A stretch of DNA of 64,000 nucleotides from Acidimicrobiaceae bacterium (GCA_003151235.1 PLWZ01000067.1:22231-86230); one strand, 5' to 3'; shown: positions 46,578 through 55,863, counted from the first letter of the stretch. Numbers and translations are program-made. The notes: generated from the letters alone by a model not told the origin.

Positions 46578-48017
46578 ATGGCCTCCGCATCCGCACATCC
46601 ACCCGCCCCACCCCACGATCTCGCTCACACCCTCGGCGAGTTGCGGTCCGCGGGCTGGGAAACGGTGCCGGTCTCAGAGGAGCTGCGACGCAACGCCTCG
46701 CGCCGGATCAGCGCGGGAGAGCCCCTGATCGACGGCGTGCTCGGCTTCGAGGACACGGTCATCCCGCAGCTCGAGAACGCCATCTTGGCGGGCCACGACA
46801 TCATCTTGTTGGGGGAGCGGGGCCAGGCGAAGACCCGAATTCTCCGGTCCCTGATCGAGCTCCTGGACGAGTGGATGCCCATCGTGGCCGGCTCCGAGAT
46901 CAACGACGATCCCTACCAGCCGGTGTCTCGTTACGGCCGGCTGAAGGTGGCCGACGAGGGCGATGAAAGCCCGATCGCATGGATCCACCGCTCCGAGCGC
47001 TACGGCGAGAAGCTGGCCACGCCGGACACCTCGATCGCCGACCTGATCGGCGAGGTCGACCCCATCAAGGTCGCCGAGGGCCGCTACCTTTCCGACGAGT
47101 TGACCCTCCACTACGGGCTCGTCCCCCGGGTCAACCGCGGCATCTTCGCAATCAACGAGCTCCCCGACCTGTCCGAGCGGATCCAGGTCGGGCTCTTGAA
47201 CGTCCTTGAGGAGCGCGACGTGCAGATCCGGGGCCATCGGGTTCGGCTTCCCCTCGACGTGATGCTCGTGGCCACGGCCAACCCGGAGGACTACACCAAT
47301 CGTGGCCGGATCATCACGCCGTTGAAGGACCGGTTCGGGGCCCAGGTGCGCACCCACTACCCGGAGGAGACCGGCACCGAGATCGCCATCATGCTGTCGG
47401 AGTCTGTCCTTCCCGAGCAGCTGCCGGTCATCGTGCCCGCGTACATGCAAGAGGTCCTCGCCGAGATGAGCCAGCTGGCCCGGCGGAGCCCGCACCTCAA
47501 CCAGAGGAGCGGGGTCTCGGTCCGTTTGACCATCGCCAACTACGAGACGCTGGTCGCGAACGCCCTGCGTCGGGCGCTGCGCACCGGTGAGGCGGTTGTC
47601 GTCCCGAGGGTCAGCGACCTCTCGGCCCTCCTGCCGTCCACCCAGGGCAAGATCGAGGTGGAGGCGCTGGAGGAAGGCCGGGAGGACGAGGTCGTGGCGC
47701 AACTGGCCTCGGCGGCCGTCCTGTCGGTGTTCCGCCGGCGGGTCACGCTGGAGGACCCGGGCGGCGTCGTCGGGTCGTTCGGGGAGGGATCGGTGGTCCA
47801 CACGGGCGACGATCTGGCCTCGGCCGACTATCTGACCGTGCTGGCCGACATGCCGGCCCTGGAGCCTCCCACCCGGGCGTTGGCCGGACCCGAATCGGGC
47901 GAGTCGCCGGCGTTGATGGCGGCCGCCCTCGAGTTCCTCCTGGAGGGCCTGCACCTCACCAAGCGCCTCAACAAGGACGCCTCGGGCGCCCGCGCCCTCT
48001 ACCGTCGGCGTAGGTGA
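46578..48017 (+). CDS. MoxR/magnesium-chelatase-type AAA+ ATPase
   Basis: AAA+ ATPase (479 residues) related to ChlI/MoxR, expected to work with the VWA protein downstream as a chelatase-like or chaperone pair. Walker A is LLGERGQAKTR; the Walker B region reads GIFAINELPDL, in which the usual aspartate is asparagine. Sensor 1 is VATANPED and the arginine finger region is PLKDRFGAQV. The C-terminal third lacks other domains. The ATG at 46578 follows a weak site. The 195-bp divergent gap with sdhC probably holds both promoters, but I could not pick them with confidence. Confidence 0.87.
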   Translation: MASASAHPPAPPHDLAHTLGELRSAGWETVPVSEELRRNASRRISAGEPLIDGVLGFEDTVIPQLENAILAGHDIILLGERGQAKTRILRSLIELLDEWMPIVAGSEINDDPYQPVSRYGRLKVADEGDESPIAWIHRSERYGEKLATPDTSIADLIGEVDPIKVAEGRYLSDELTLHYGLVPRVNRGIFAINELPDLSERIQVGLLNVLEERDVQIRGHRVRLPLDVMLVATANPEDYTNRGRIITPLKDRFGAQVRTHYPEETGTEIAIMLSESVLPEQLPVIVPAYMQEVLAEMSQLARRSPHLNQRSGVSVRLTIANYETLVANALRRALRTGEAVVVPRVSDLSALLPSTQGKIEVEALEEGREDEVVAQLASAAVLSVFRRRVTLEDPGGVVGSFGEGSVVHTGDDLASADYLTVLADMPALEPPTRALAGPESGESPALMAAALEFLLEGLHLTKRLNKDASGARALYRRRR

Positions 48018-48027
48018 AAGCGCAACC

Positions 48028-50034
48028 ATGACGGCCCGCTACGACTTCAGCGACTGGGACGGCACCCAGGAGTGGGGTGATCTCGACCCCGACGACCTGC
48101 TGGCCGAGATCACCGACGACCTGCTGTCGGGCGGCGACCTGAACGACGCCCTGCGCCGCCTCATGCGCAGCGGTATGCGCACCCGGGACGGCGAACGGAT
48201 CATGGGCATGCGCGAGATGATCGAGCGGATGCGCAAGCGGCGCGAGGAGCTGCTGAAGCAGGGCAGCCCCAACGCCGAGATGGACCGGATCGCGAAGGCC
48301 CTCGACGAGGTCGTCGACCAGGAGCGGGCCGCCATCGACCATCTGGAGCAGGAGGCCAAGGACTCCGGCGACGAGCGCCGGGCCGAGGTCACCTCCGATG
48401 TCGCGACCGAGCGGCGGATGTCGCTCGACCTGTTGCCCCCGGACCTCGCGGGCAAGGTGCAGGGGCTCCAGCACCACGACTTCGTGTCGTCCGAGGCTCG
48501 CGAGCGCTTCGAGGAGCTCATGGAAGAGCTCCGCCAGGAGGTCGCTGACGCCTACTTCAAGGGCATGTCGGAGGCCCTCAGCTCGACCGACCCCGAGCAG
48601 ATGGCCCGGATGCGCGCGGCGATGGACGCGCTCAACACGATGCTCGAGCAGCGGGCCCGCGGCGAGGAGCTCGACCCGACCTTCGAGCAGTTCATGGAGA
48701 ACTTCGGGGACATGTTCCCGGGCGACCCGAAGAACCTCGACGAGCTCTTGGAGCAACTGGCCGAGCGGATGGCGGCCGCCGAGGCGATGTGGCGCTCGAT
48801 GTCGCCCGAGCAGCGCGAGCAGCTCCAGTCGCTGGCAAACTCGCTCCTGGAAGACATGGACCTGCGCTGGCAGATGGAACGGCTGGCCGGCAACCTGCGC
48901 CAGGCCGTCCCCGGCGCCGGCTGGGGCCAGTCGTACCGGTTCCGGGGCCAGGACCCGATGGGTTTCGGCGAGGCCACCGACGCGGCGAGCCAGCTCAGCA
49001 ACCTCGACCGCATGGAGGAGCTGTTTGCGTCCGCGTCGTCCCCCAATGCGCTCGACGAGGTCGACATCGACGAGGTGCGGCGTCAGCTCGGTGACGACGC
49101 GGCCCGCTCCCTCGAGCGACTGGCCCGGCTGACGAAGACCCTCCAGGAGAACGGCCTCATCGAGAACCAGGGCGGCCGGACCGAGCTCACCCCGAAGGGC
49201 GTGCGCCGGCTCGGCCAGCGTGCGCTCAGCGACCTGTTCTCCCAGATGCAGCGCGAGCGCATCGGCGACCACCAGTCGGCGACGTCGGGCAGCGGGCACG
49301 ACCGGGAGGAGACCACCAAGGCCTACGAGTACGGCGACCCGCTCAACCTCCACCTCTCGGCGACCGTGCACAACGCAGTGCGCCGTGGCGGTTCGGGCGT
49401 GCCGGTGCGGTTGCTGGCCGAGGACTTCGAGGTCGTCGAGACCGAGGCGCTGACCCGCTCGGCCACCGTCCTGCTCGTCGACCTCTCCATGTCGATGCCG
49501 ATGCGGGACAACTTCGTGCCGGCCAAGAAGATGGCCATGGCCCTCCAGACCCTGATCTCGACCCGGTTCCCTCGCGACTACCTCGGCATCGTCGGGTTCT
49601 CCGAGGTCGCGAGGGAGATCAAGGCCGAGGACCTGCCGACCGCCATGTGGGACTACGTGTACGGCACCAACCTGCAGCACGCGCTGGCGATGGCCCGCCG
49701 GATGCTGGCCCACCAGTACGGGACCAAGCAGATCATCGTGGTCACCGACGGCGAGCCGACCGCGCACATCGACGACGCCGGTGAGGTGCGGTTCAACTAC
49801 CCGCCGGTCCAAGAGTGCCTGCGCCGCACCATGGCCGAGGTCATCCGCACGACGCGGGCGGGGATCACGATCAACACCTTCGCCCTCGACCTCGAGCGCA
49901 CCCACTACCCGTTCGTCGAGCAGATCGCCCGGGTGAACGGTGGCCGGACCTTCTACACGACCGCCGATGAGATGGGCGGCTACGTGCTGGTCGACTTCCT
50001 GCGCCACCGGCGCTACCTGCGGCCCGCCGGCTGA
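48028..50034 (+). CDS. VWA-domain protein, partner of the MoxR-like ATPase
   Basis: A 668-residue protein with a long, acidic, helical N-terminal region (about 1-450) and a C-terminal von Willebrand A domain (about 480-655). The metal-dependent adhesion site is VDLSMSM (D-x-S-x-S), followed by VVTDGEP and the FVEQIARVNGG tail. There is no signal peptide, so it is cytoplasmic. It is 10 bp behind the AAA+ gene, as in other MoxR-VWA pairs. Client protein or cofactor is unknown. Confidence 0.87.
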   Translation: MTARYDFSDWDGTQEWGDLDPDDLLAEITDDLLSGGDLNDALRRLMRSGMRTRDGERIMGMREMIERMRKRREELLKQGSPNAEMDRIAKALDEVVDQERAAIDHLEQEAKDSGDERRAEVTSDVATERRMSLDLLPPDLAGKVQGLQHHDFVSSEARERFEELMEELRQEVADAYFKGMSEALSSTDPEQMARMRAAMDALNTMLEQRARGEELDPTFEQFMENFGDMFPGDPKNLDELLEQLAERMAAAEAMWRSMSPEQREQLQSLANSLLEDMDLRWQMERLAGNLRQAVPGAGWGQSYRFRGQDPMGFGEATDAASQLSNLDRMEELFASASSPNALDEVDIDEVRRQLGDDAARSLERLARLTKTLQENGLIENQGGRTELTPKGVRRLGQRALSDLFSQMQRERIGDHQSATSGSGHDREETTKAYEYGDPLNLHLSATVHNAVRRGGSGVPVRLLAEDFEVVETEALTRSATVLLVDLSMSMPMRDNFVPAKKMAMALQTLISTRFPRDYLGIVGFSEVAREIKAEDLPTAMWDYVYGTNLQHALAMARRMLAHQYGTKQIIVVTDGEPTAHIDDAGEVRFNYPPVQECLRRTMAEVIRTTRAGITINTFALDLERTHYPFVEQIARVNGGRTFYTTADEMGGYVLVDFLRHRRYLRPAG

Positions 50035-50230
50035 CCCCGTACACCGGGCGCAGATCACACCGAAACGATCCCGTCCGGCTCCGGGCCGGGGCCGATGGCC
50101 TGCCCCCGGGCCTGCCCGACGTGCGAAATGCCACTCTACGTGGTGAAATGGGGGCGTACTCTGGCGCAGACGACCGCGAAGTGTGAGAATTCTCCCTCTT
50201 GCGTTCCTATGTCGGATAGGGGAAGATGAC

Positions 50231-50569
50231 ATGGTTGTAGTTACATCGGTGCCACTTACAGTGAGGGGAGGCCGACCGGTGGACTTAGCCGCAGTGCTTT
50301 ATGGACGTTTGGACCGCAGTTGGCAGGCACAGGCCAACTGCATGGGAGTCGATCCGGACCTCTTCTTCCCCGAACGCGGGGCGTCGACGAGGGAAGCCAA
50401 AGAGGTGTGTCGGGGATGCGTGGTCCGGGAGGACTGCCTCGAATACGCGTTGGCGAACGGCGAGAAGTTCGGAATCTGGGGTGGCATGAGCGAGCGGGAA
50501 CGCCGCCGGCTGCGCCGGGCCCGGGCGTTGCAACGCCGGGCCGCTATGTCCGACGTTTCCTCAGCGTAG
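50231..50569 (+). CDS. WhiB-family Fe-S regulator (WhiB2/WhmD-like)
   Basis: Actinobacterial 4Fe-4S transcription factor. The 112-residue form (ATG 50231, GGGGAAG upstream) has the four cluster cysteines C37, C60, C63, C69 and the G[VI]WGG turn at 81-85 (GIWGG), followed by SERERRRLRRAR for DNA or sigma factor contact. DLFFPERGASTREAKEVC is closest to the WhiB2/WhmD group linked to septation; that subtype is inference. A GTG at 50279 would give a shorter product. Its last 26 bp overlap the end of the convergent formiminotransferase gene. Confidence 0.9.
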   Translation: MVVVTSVPLTVRGGRPVDLAAVLYGRLDRSWQAQANCMGVDPDLFFPERGASTREAKEVCRGCVVREDCLEYALANGEKFGIWGGMSERERRRLRRARALQRRAAMSDVSSA

Positions 50570-51401
50570 GGTCTCCCAACCTCGCCTCGAGGCCGTCACG
50601 GGGCGACAGTCCCAACTCGTCGAATCGGTTCTCGGGCGTGCGCGCCAGGACCGCCGCCGGCACCAGCCCGACCAGCTCGGCTCTCTCGATGCGCCCCCCG
50701 GGGAGTAGCGAGGCGGTCACCCGGTCGTAGGCCTCCGCGGGGCCAACCCGTTCGGGGTCGACCAGGTTGCACGACACCTGTGTCGACCCGCCCACCACCA
50801 GCCCGAGTGCCCGCAGCGACTTGCTCCTGATCCCGGCCGCCACGGCACGGGTCTCGGCGGCGGTCAGCCCGCTCACCCACAGGTTGTAGGCGACCAGCGG
50901 GCCCCGGGCACCGATCGCGATGGCCCCCGCGCTCGCATGGGGTCGGCCGGGCCCGGTGTCGGGCTGCAGGGCGCCGAACGCCCCCCGGCGCACCTCGGGT
51001 AGCGACCGGACGCCCCCGTCGGGCATCGGGCCGTAGAGGAAGCAAGGGATGCCGAGGGTCGCCCCGGCCCAGATGGCCAGCCGGTCCCGGGCCTCGATCG
51101 CGGAGGTCAGGTCGGCGGTGCCGACCGGCGTGAAGGGCACGACGTCGACGACACCGAAACGCGGGTGGACCCCGGTGTGGCCGTCGAGGTCGAGGGTTTG
51201 CACGGCCACGGTCACGAGGGACTGGACCCGGCTCAGGAGCTCGACGTCCGGCCCGCCCATCGTCAGCACGCTGCGGTGATGGTCGGCGTCCCGGTGCAGG
51301 TCGAGCAGGAGGTCGCCGCACGCGTCGGCGAGGAGTTCGAGGGTCGCGAGGTCACTCCCCTCGCTGACGTTGATCGCCGAGGCGAGGACGGGCGCGCTCA
51401 C
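50544..51401 (-). CDS. Glutamate formiminotransferase-like protein
   Basis: A 285-residue protein covering the formiminotransferase domain of FTCD, without a cyclodeaminase part. The catalytic histidine region HTGVHPRFGVVDVVPFTPV and the N-terminal INVSEGSDLATL are intact. In the full enzyme it transfers the formimino group of formiminoglutamate to THF; the single-domain actinobacterial forms may serve histidine degradation or folate metabolism. No hut genes are here. It sits between two whiB genes, converging on one. Confidence 0.85.
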   Translation of the reverse strand: MSAPVLASAINVSEGSDLATLELLADACGDLLLDLHRDADHHRSVLTMGGPDVELLSRVQSLVTVAVQTLDLDGHTGVHPRFGVVDVVPFTPVGTADLTSAIEARDRLAIWAGATLGIPCFLYGPMPDGGVRSLPEVRRGAFGALQPDTGPGRPHASAGAIAIGARGPLVAYNLWVSGLTAAETRAVAAGIRSKSLRALGLVVGGSTQVSCNLVDPERVGPAEAYDRVTASLLPGGRIERAELVGLVPAAVLARTPENRFDELGLSPRDGLEARLGDPTLRKRRT

Positions 51402-51440
51402 GGCGCAGGGAGGAGGGGTGTTGCTAGGGGAGGAGCCGGT

Positions 51441-51698
51441 TCAGCGTGCGGAGCTGACGCGGATTGACCGGCGAGCCCGCAGGATCCGGCGGCGTTCACG
51501 CTCGGAACGACCACCCCAGACACCGTGATCGATCCGGTTGGCCAGGGCATACTCTAAGCATGCATCCGCGACCGAGCAGTCGGCGCAGATTCGCTGAGCA
51601 GCCTGTACGCCAAGACCGTCACTGGGGAAGAACACCGCAGGCGGCACTTCTCGGCACTTGCCCTCTGCCATCCACTGGGTATCCATCGGGCGTTCCAT
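51441..51698 (-). CDS. WhiB-family Fe-S regulator
   Basis: A second WhiB-like protein of 85 residues. Cluster cysteines are C15, C38, C41 and C47; the turn is GVWGG (59-63), followed by RSERERRRILRARRS. The AVFFPSDGLGVQAAQRIC segment differs from the first WhiB here, so this is a separate paralogue; I do not assign a number. The ATG at 51698 or the one four codons later may be used. It is divergent from the HtrA gene, 91 bp apart, and 39 bp upstream of the formiminotransferase start. Confidence 0.88.
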   Translation of the reverse strand: MERPMDTQWMAEGKCREVPPAVFFPSDGLGVQAAQRICADCSVADACLEYALANRIDHGVWGGRSERERRRILRARRSIRVSSAR

Positions 51699-51789
51699 GC
51701 CTCCGTCCCGAGCATAGCGGTGTTCTTGCGGAGGACGGATCCGGCGTCAATGGCGCCGGCGAGTCCTCCGGCGCGCGGGGCGGAGCGCC

Positions 51790-52950
51790 TTGAGCGACGT
51801 TCCGGAGGGACGCCCGAGCGGCCCTGCTCACGGCACACCTCCCGCCCCTCCGAGCTGGGAACAGCGGCCCCTCGATGCCCCGCCGCCGTCCGAACGGCCC
51901 GCCGGGTGGCCGCCACCGGCGCCTCCTGCGGCCCCGCCACCGGCCCCGCCACCGAGCCCGCCCGGGGCCGAGTGGAGACCGGCCCCGAACCCTGGGCCGC
52001 CACTCCAACCGCCAATGCCCGGCTATGCCCACTACCCGGGGGCCGGACCGTGGAGCCGGCCTCAGGTCCCGGGCTACTTCTTCCCGGCCAACCCGGTCGT
52101 CACACACGAGACCCGGGTCAAACACACGCTCACCGCGCGGAACTGGGTCCTCGTCGTGGTCATCACGGCCGTCGTCGCGGCGGCGATCGGCGGAGCGGTC
52201 GGTTACGTCGCCGCGGTCAACTCGCAGCAGACCATCGTCGAGAAGTTCTTCCCGAACTCGGCGAGCTTCCCGAAGCCCGCCGACGTGCAACAGATCCTCG
52301 CCGAGGTTGAGCCGGCCGTCGTCTCCATCGACACCACCGGCGTGGTTCGGGCGGGTGGCTCGGGCACCGTCGAGGGAGCGGGGACCGGCATGATCCTCAC
52401 GTCCGACGGAGAGGTGCTCACCAACAACCATGTCGTGGCCGGCGCCGGGACACTGACCGTCACCTTGTTCGGCCAGACCAATCCGTTGCCGGCCCACGTC
52501 ATCGGGACGGACCCCGCGCAGGACCTCGCGCTCGTGCAGATCGAACACGCGAACGGACTGCCGACCGTTCACCTCGGGGACTCCAACGCGGCCCGGGTGG
52601 GCGACAACGTGCTCGCGATCGGCAACGCCCTGGCGTTGGCGGGGGGTCTGAGCGTGACCGAGGGCATCGTGTCGTCGAAGAACCGCTCGCTTACCGCGAC
52701 GAGCGACCTGACCGGACGGAGCGAGAACCTGAGCGGTCTCATCCAGACCGACGCGGCGATCAACTCGGGGAACTCGGGCGGCCCACTCGTCAACTCATCC
52801 GGTCAGGTCATCGGCATGAACACGGCCGTTGCCGAGAGCACGCAGGGCAACGCGCCGGCCCAGAACATCGGGTTCGCCATCGCCATCGACACGATCAAGC
52901 CGCTCCTCGCCCTCTTACGCGCCGGCGGCACGAAGGGCTCGGGCGGCTGA
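51790..52950 (+). CDS. HtrA/DegP-like membrane-anchored serine protease
   Basis: A 386-residue protein with a proline-rich cytoplasmic N-terminus (about 1-115), one transmembrane helix (about 118-143) and an extracytoplasmic trypsin-like domain. The catalytic triad is present: H214 in TNNHVV, D245 in PAQDLAL and S329 in GNSGGPL. It ends just after the protease domain, so the PDZ domain of normal HtrA is missing. The TTG at 51790 is the only start that gives the full N-terminus. A related protein with PDZ but no catalytic residues is encoded at 54607-55806. Confidence 0.9.
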   Translation: MSDVPEGRPSGPAHGTPPAPPSWEQRPLDAPPPSERPAGWPPPAPPAAPPPAPPPSPPGAEWRPAPNPGPPLQPPMPGYAHYPGAGPWSRPQVPGYFFPANPVVTHETRVKHTLTARNWVLVVVITAVVAAAIGGAVGYVAAVNSQQTIVEKFFPNSASFPKPADVQQILAEVEPAVVSIDTTGVVRAGGSGTVEGAGTGMILTSDGEVLTNNHVVAGAGTLTVTLFGQTNPLPAHVIGTDPAQDLALVQIEHANGLPTVHLGDSNAARVGDNVLAIGNALALAGGLSVTEGIVSSKNRSLTATSDLTGRSENLSGLIQTDAAINSGNSGGPLVNSSGQVIGMNTAVAESTQGNAPAQNIGFAIAIDTIKPLLALLRAGGTKGSGG

Positions 52951-53035
52951 GACGACCGATGGGCTGCCCGGGCGGATACCACCGCAACGGGCAGTACGCT
53001 GACCCGTCGTCTTTGATGCACCGTTGGGAGGACCC

Positions 53036-53329
53036 GTGGCGCCCGAGCCTGAGGAAGTAGCTGCCGAGGAAGAGGCCGAGGTCCTACCCCCGGTCGGGCA
53101 CGCTCGGGTCGTCTATCTCGGTCCAGTGGCGCCCCATTGGGAGGTCCAGTCCGATTTCGGCGACCCCGCGACGATCCAGGCCTTCCGGGATCGGGCGATG
53201 GCCCGCCTGGTGCTTCTCCCGCCGCACGACCCCCAGTTCCGGCGGAACCGGGAGCGGGTGGTGCGCGATGCCGAGCGGGAGAACCTGACGCTCGAGTGGG
53301 ACCTCGGCTTCCCCGAGGAGAACGCCTAA
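53036..53329 (+). CDS. Small acidic protein of unknown function
   Basis: A 97-residue hypothetical protein. It begins with an acidic EPEEVAAEEEAEV stretch and then has a compact region with VYLGPVAPHWEVQSDFGD and FRDRAMARLVLLPPHDPQF. I do not recognise the family. The GTG at 53036 is chosen because TTGGGAGG lies just before it; the TTG at 53024 would put the start inside that ribosome-binding site. It converges with the DUF2342 gene, 13 bp apart. Confidence 0.7.
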   Translation: MAPEPEEVAAEEEAEVLPPVGHARVVYLGPVAPHWEVQSDFGDPATIQAFRDRAMARLVLLPPHDPQFRRNRERVVRDAERENLTLEWDLGFPEENA

Positions 53330-53342
53330 CCGCCCTGCGGGC

Positions 53343-54572
53343 CTATTCGGGCGGGCCCTCGGTCTCGGGCGCATCTCGGTCCTCGGGCAGGTCGATCCGC
53401 TCGAGCCACAGACCCGGGGCGTCCACCTCGGCCGGCGTGGGCAGGCTCCTCGAGTCGGCGAGCAGGCGGGCCAGCCCGTCCTCTCCGGCCCGTTCGACCA
53501 CCCCGCGGACGAACGAGGCCCCCCGATCGACCTCGGCCCGGCTGACGTCGAAGCCGAATAGCGCCGCGGCGGCCTGCCGGCCCCGGGAGTCGGCGACGCG
53601 ATAGCGGTACCAGGCCTCCGAGAGAGGGCCGGCCGATCCGGTGATGGCCTGAGCGATGGTGGTGGTCACGTGGTCGATGTAGCCGGTCAGCGCGGCCACC
53701 AACGCGTTGAGGCGGTCCGACGTCGCACGGTTGCCCGGTGCCAACAGATCGGCCAGCAGCGCTTCGGGGTCTGACATCAGGTTCTGCAGCGACTCGGGTC
53801 CGACGTCGGCCCCGCTCAGCCGTTCCGCGATGCCCTGTTGCGCGGCCATCGACTCGGCCACCGCCCCCTCCAGCAGCTCGTTCAGGCGGGCCGTGATGTG
53901 CGGCCGATCGAGGACGAGCTGGACGGTGAGCTCGTGCGCGCATACCCACAGCAATGTGGCGTCCTCGGGCAGGCTCCAGTCGGCGGCGAACGCAGCGACG
54001 TTCTCCGGCACCACCAAGAGCTCGTTCGACTTCGGCCACGGGACGATCAGCGCGTACTGCCCCAGGGCCTGGCGGGCCAGGTGGCCGGCCGCCGAACCGA
54101 ATTGGAGGCCGAGCATGATCGGGCCCATCGTCGACGCAAACTGGCCGAGCAGCGCCTGGAGCCCGTCGGGGATCTCGTCGGAGTCGAGAGCCTCTTCGAT
54201 CGGAGGAGTCGGCGCGGTATCGATGAGCCCGACCATCCTTTCGAGCAGGGGCCGCCACCCGTCGAGCACGCGGTTCGCCCATGCACCCCGGCCGACCGGC
54301 ACGAACGAGTACGAGTGGCCGTCTCCGATTGAGAGCCCGGTCGTCCCCTCGACGTGCAGCTCGACCACCCGCGCGAGCTCCTCGAGCTTGATCCGTTGCA
54401 GCGGGTCGGGATTGGACTCGGTGCCGCCGTCGGTGGCCACCCCGGCGGCGAGGGCCCGGGCGGCGTCGAGCCACGGGGCCGAGGTGCCGCGGGCACCGCC
54501 GCCGATCACCTTCAAGAGGTCGCCGAGCAGTCCCGAAATTGGGTTGTCGGGGTCCTCGGGGTTCATTGCCAC
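53343..54572 (-). CDS. DUF2342 (zincin-2-like) protein with degenerate metal site
   Basis: A 409-residue actinobacterial DUF2342 protein, predicted zinc-dependent metalloprotease fold. The place of the HExxH motif reads HELTV (213-217), so the second zinc-binding histidine is a valine. Other features fit: MLGLQFGSAAGHLARQALGQ, a central conserved segment, and the PLSEAWYRYRVADSRGR end block. It may be a non-catalytic member or use another ligand. The ATG at 54572 is followed by an NPISGLLGDLLKVIGG start common in the family. It is 34 bp from the stop of the inactive HtrA gene on the same strand. Confidence 0.8.
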   Translation of the reverse strand: MAMNPEDPDNPISGLLGDLLKVIGGGARGTSAPWLDAARALAAGVATDGGTESNPDPLQRIKLEELARVVELHVEGTTGLSIGDGHSYSFVPVGRGAWANRVLDGWRPLLERMVGLIDTAPTPPIEEALDSDEIPDGLQALLGQFASTMGPIMLGLQFGSAAGHLARQALGQYALIVPWPKSNELLVVPENVAAFAADWSLPEDATLLWVCAHELTVQLVLDRPHITARLNELLEGAVAESMAAQQGIAERLSGADVGPESLQNLMSDPEALLADLLAPGNRATSDRLNALVAALTGYIDHVTTTIAQAITGSAGPLSEAWYRYRVADSRGRQAAAALFGFDVSRAEVDRGASFVRGVVERAGEDGLARLLADSRSLPTPAEVDAPGLWLERIDLPEDRDAPETEGPPE

Positions 54573-54606
54573 CCCCTCATGCTAGGGGCCGCCCGGGGGA
54601 ATCTGG

Positions 54607-55806
54607 CTACGCCGACTGGCTGAGGGCCAGGCCAACGGTTCGAACGGTGTCGCCCCGGTCGACCCGCAGGTTCACCCAGGCCCCGGGGGCCAGGAGATAC
54701 AGCCGGGAGCGCAGGTCGGCCATCGAGCGGACCCGCCAGCCGTCGATCGACTCGATCACGTCGCCCCGCTGCAGCCGGTCGTCGGACGCCCCGCGCTGGT
54801 CGACCGCGGTGACGAGGGCCCCCTTCGGTTGCTTGCGGCCCGAGTCGACGCCGTTGATTCCGAGCCATCCATGTTGGATCTTTCCCCCGTCGCTCATCAT
54901 CTCGAGCGCGACCTGCACGACGAACGCGCCGGGGAGGAAGACCGTGCCGCCACCGGCGGACGCCACGCCCGACTTGTCGAGGATGCCGATCACAGCGCCG
55001 TCGGGCTCCATCAACACCGCCCCCGCGGGGCTGGCGGTCGTCGACGCGGCTGCGACCACGCTGGCCATCCCCGCACCCGGGCCCGACTGTACGGGGACGC
55101 CGGTCGACGCGATCGTCTGGTTCGACCATGTCGCCGTCTCCGATCCGGGCGAGACCGACGTTACGGCGAGCATGACCGCCCCCGCTCCCGGTTGCACCTC
55201 GCTCCAGTCGACGAAGTGCGCAACCGGCAGTGCGGAGCCGATGCTCAACAGGCCGACGTCCGACGTCGGGTCCACACCGATGATGGTCGCGCTCTCGCGC
55301 CGGCCCGACGCGGTCGTCGCGACGATCAGCTGGGCGCCGGTGAGCAAGGTGGCGTTCGTGGCGATCAGTCCGTCCGACGCGACGACGATGCCGCACCCGT
55401 AGGTGCTGGAGGTCGCAGAGGTCACGTCCAGGCGCACGATCGACTGAGCGGCCGATGCGGGGGGAGGGGCGATCGGGGGGAGCGTCGAGATCGGGCCCGG
55501 CCGGCTGTGTGTCGCCAACATCAGGCCGCCGGTGACGAGGGCCGCCACCGCACCGGCTCCGACGAGGCTGGTGGCCCAGGCCGTCCGCCTCCCGGCCGGG
55601 CGTATGTGGACGACGGGAGCCGCCCCGGGGAGCCCAACCGACGGCCACGAGCCGGTTTCGGAGGGGTGCCGCCAGGCTCGCTGCTCGGGTGGGACCCAGC
55701 CTCCGGGCGCGACATTGCCGCCCGACAGCTCGCCCTTCGGACCGTCTTCACCCTCTTCGTGTTCACCGGGCTCCTGGTTGTTGGAGCCGCCATCCGATGA
55801 AGTCAC
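54607..55806 (-). CDS. HtrA-like PDZ protein lacking catalytic residues (pseudoprotease)
   Basis: A 399-residue membrane-anchored protein: cytoplasmic tail with WVPPEQRAWRHPSE (37-50), transmembrane helix (about 76-98), trypsin-like domain (about 120-295) and PDZ domain (about 305-395). Aligned to the active paralogue, TNNHVV becomes TNATLL (His to Thr153) and NSGGPL becomes PAGAVL (Ser to Ala261), while the aspartate D183 remains. It should not cut proteins but could bind them through the PDZ domain. The GTG at 55806 is chosen; longer frames run over the mreB start. It diverges from mreB, 57 bp apart. Confidence 0.85.
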   Translation of the reverse strand: MTSSDGGSNNQEPGEHEEGEDGPKGELSGGNVAPGGWVPPEQRAWRHPSETGSWPSVGLPGAAPVVHIRPAGRRTAWATSLVGAGAVAALVTGGLMLATHSRPGPISTLPPIAPPPASAAQSIVRLDVTSATSSTYGCGIVVASDGLIATNATLLTGAQLIVATTASGRRESATIIGVDPTSDVGLLSIGSALPVAHFVDWSEVQPGAGAVMLAVTSVSPGSETATWSNQTIASTGVPVQSGPGAGMASVVAAASTTASPAGAVLMEPDGAVIGILDKSGVASAGGGTVFLPGAFVVQVALEMMSDGGKIQHGWLGINGVDSGRKQPKGALVTAVDQRGASDDRLQRGDVIESIDGWRVRSMADLRSRLYLLAPGAWVNLRVDRGDTVRTVGLALSQSA

Positions 55807-55863
55807 AACTGCCCAGGTTACTGAGGGCTTTGGCCGCGATGCGGTCGCCCGGACCCTCGTACC

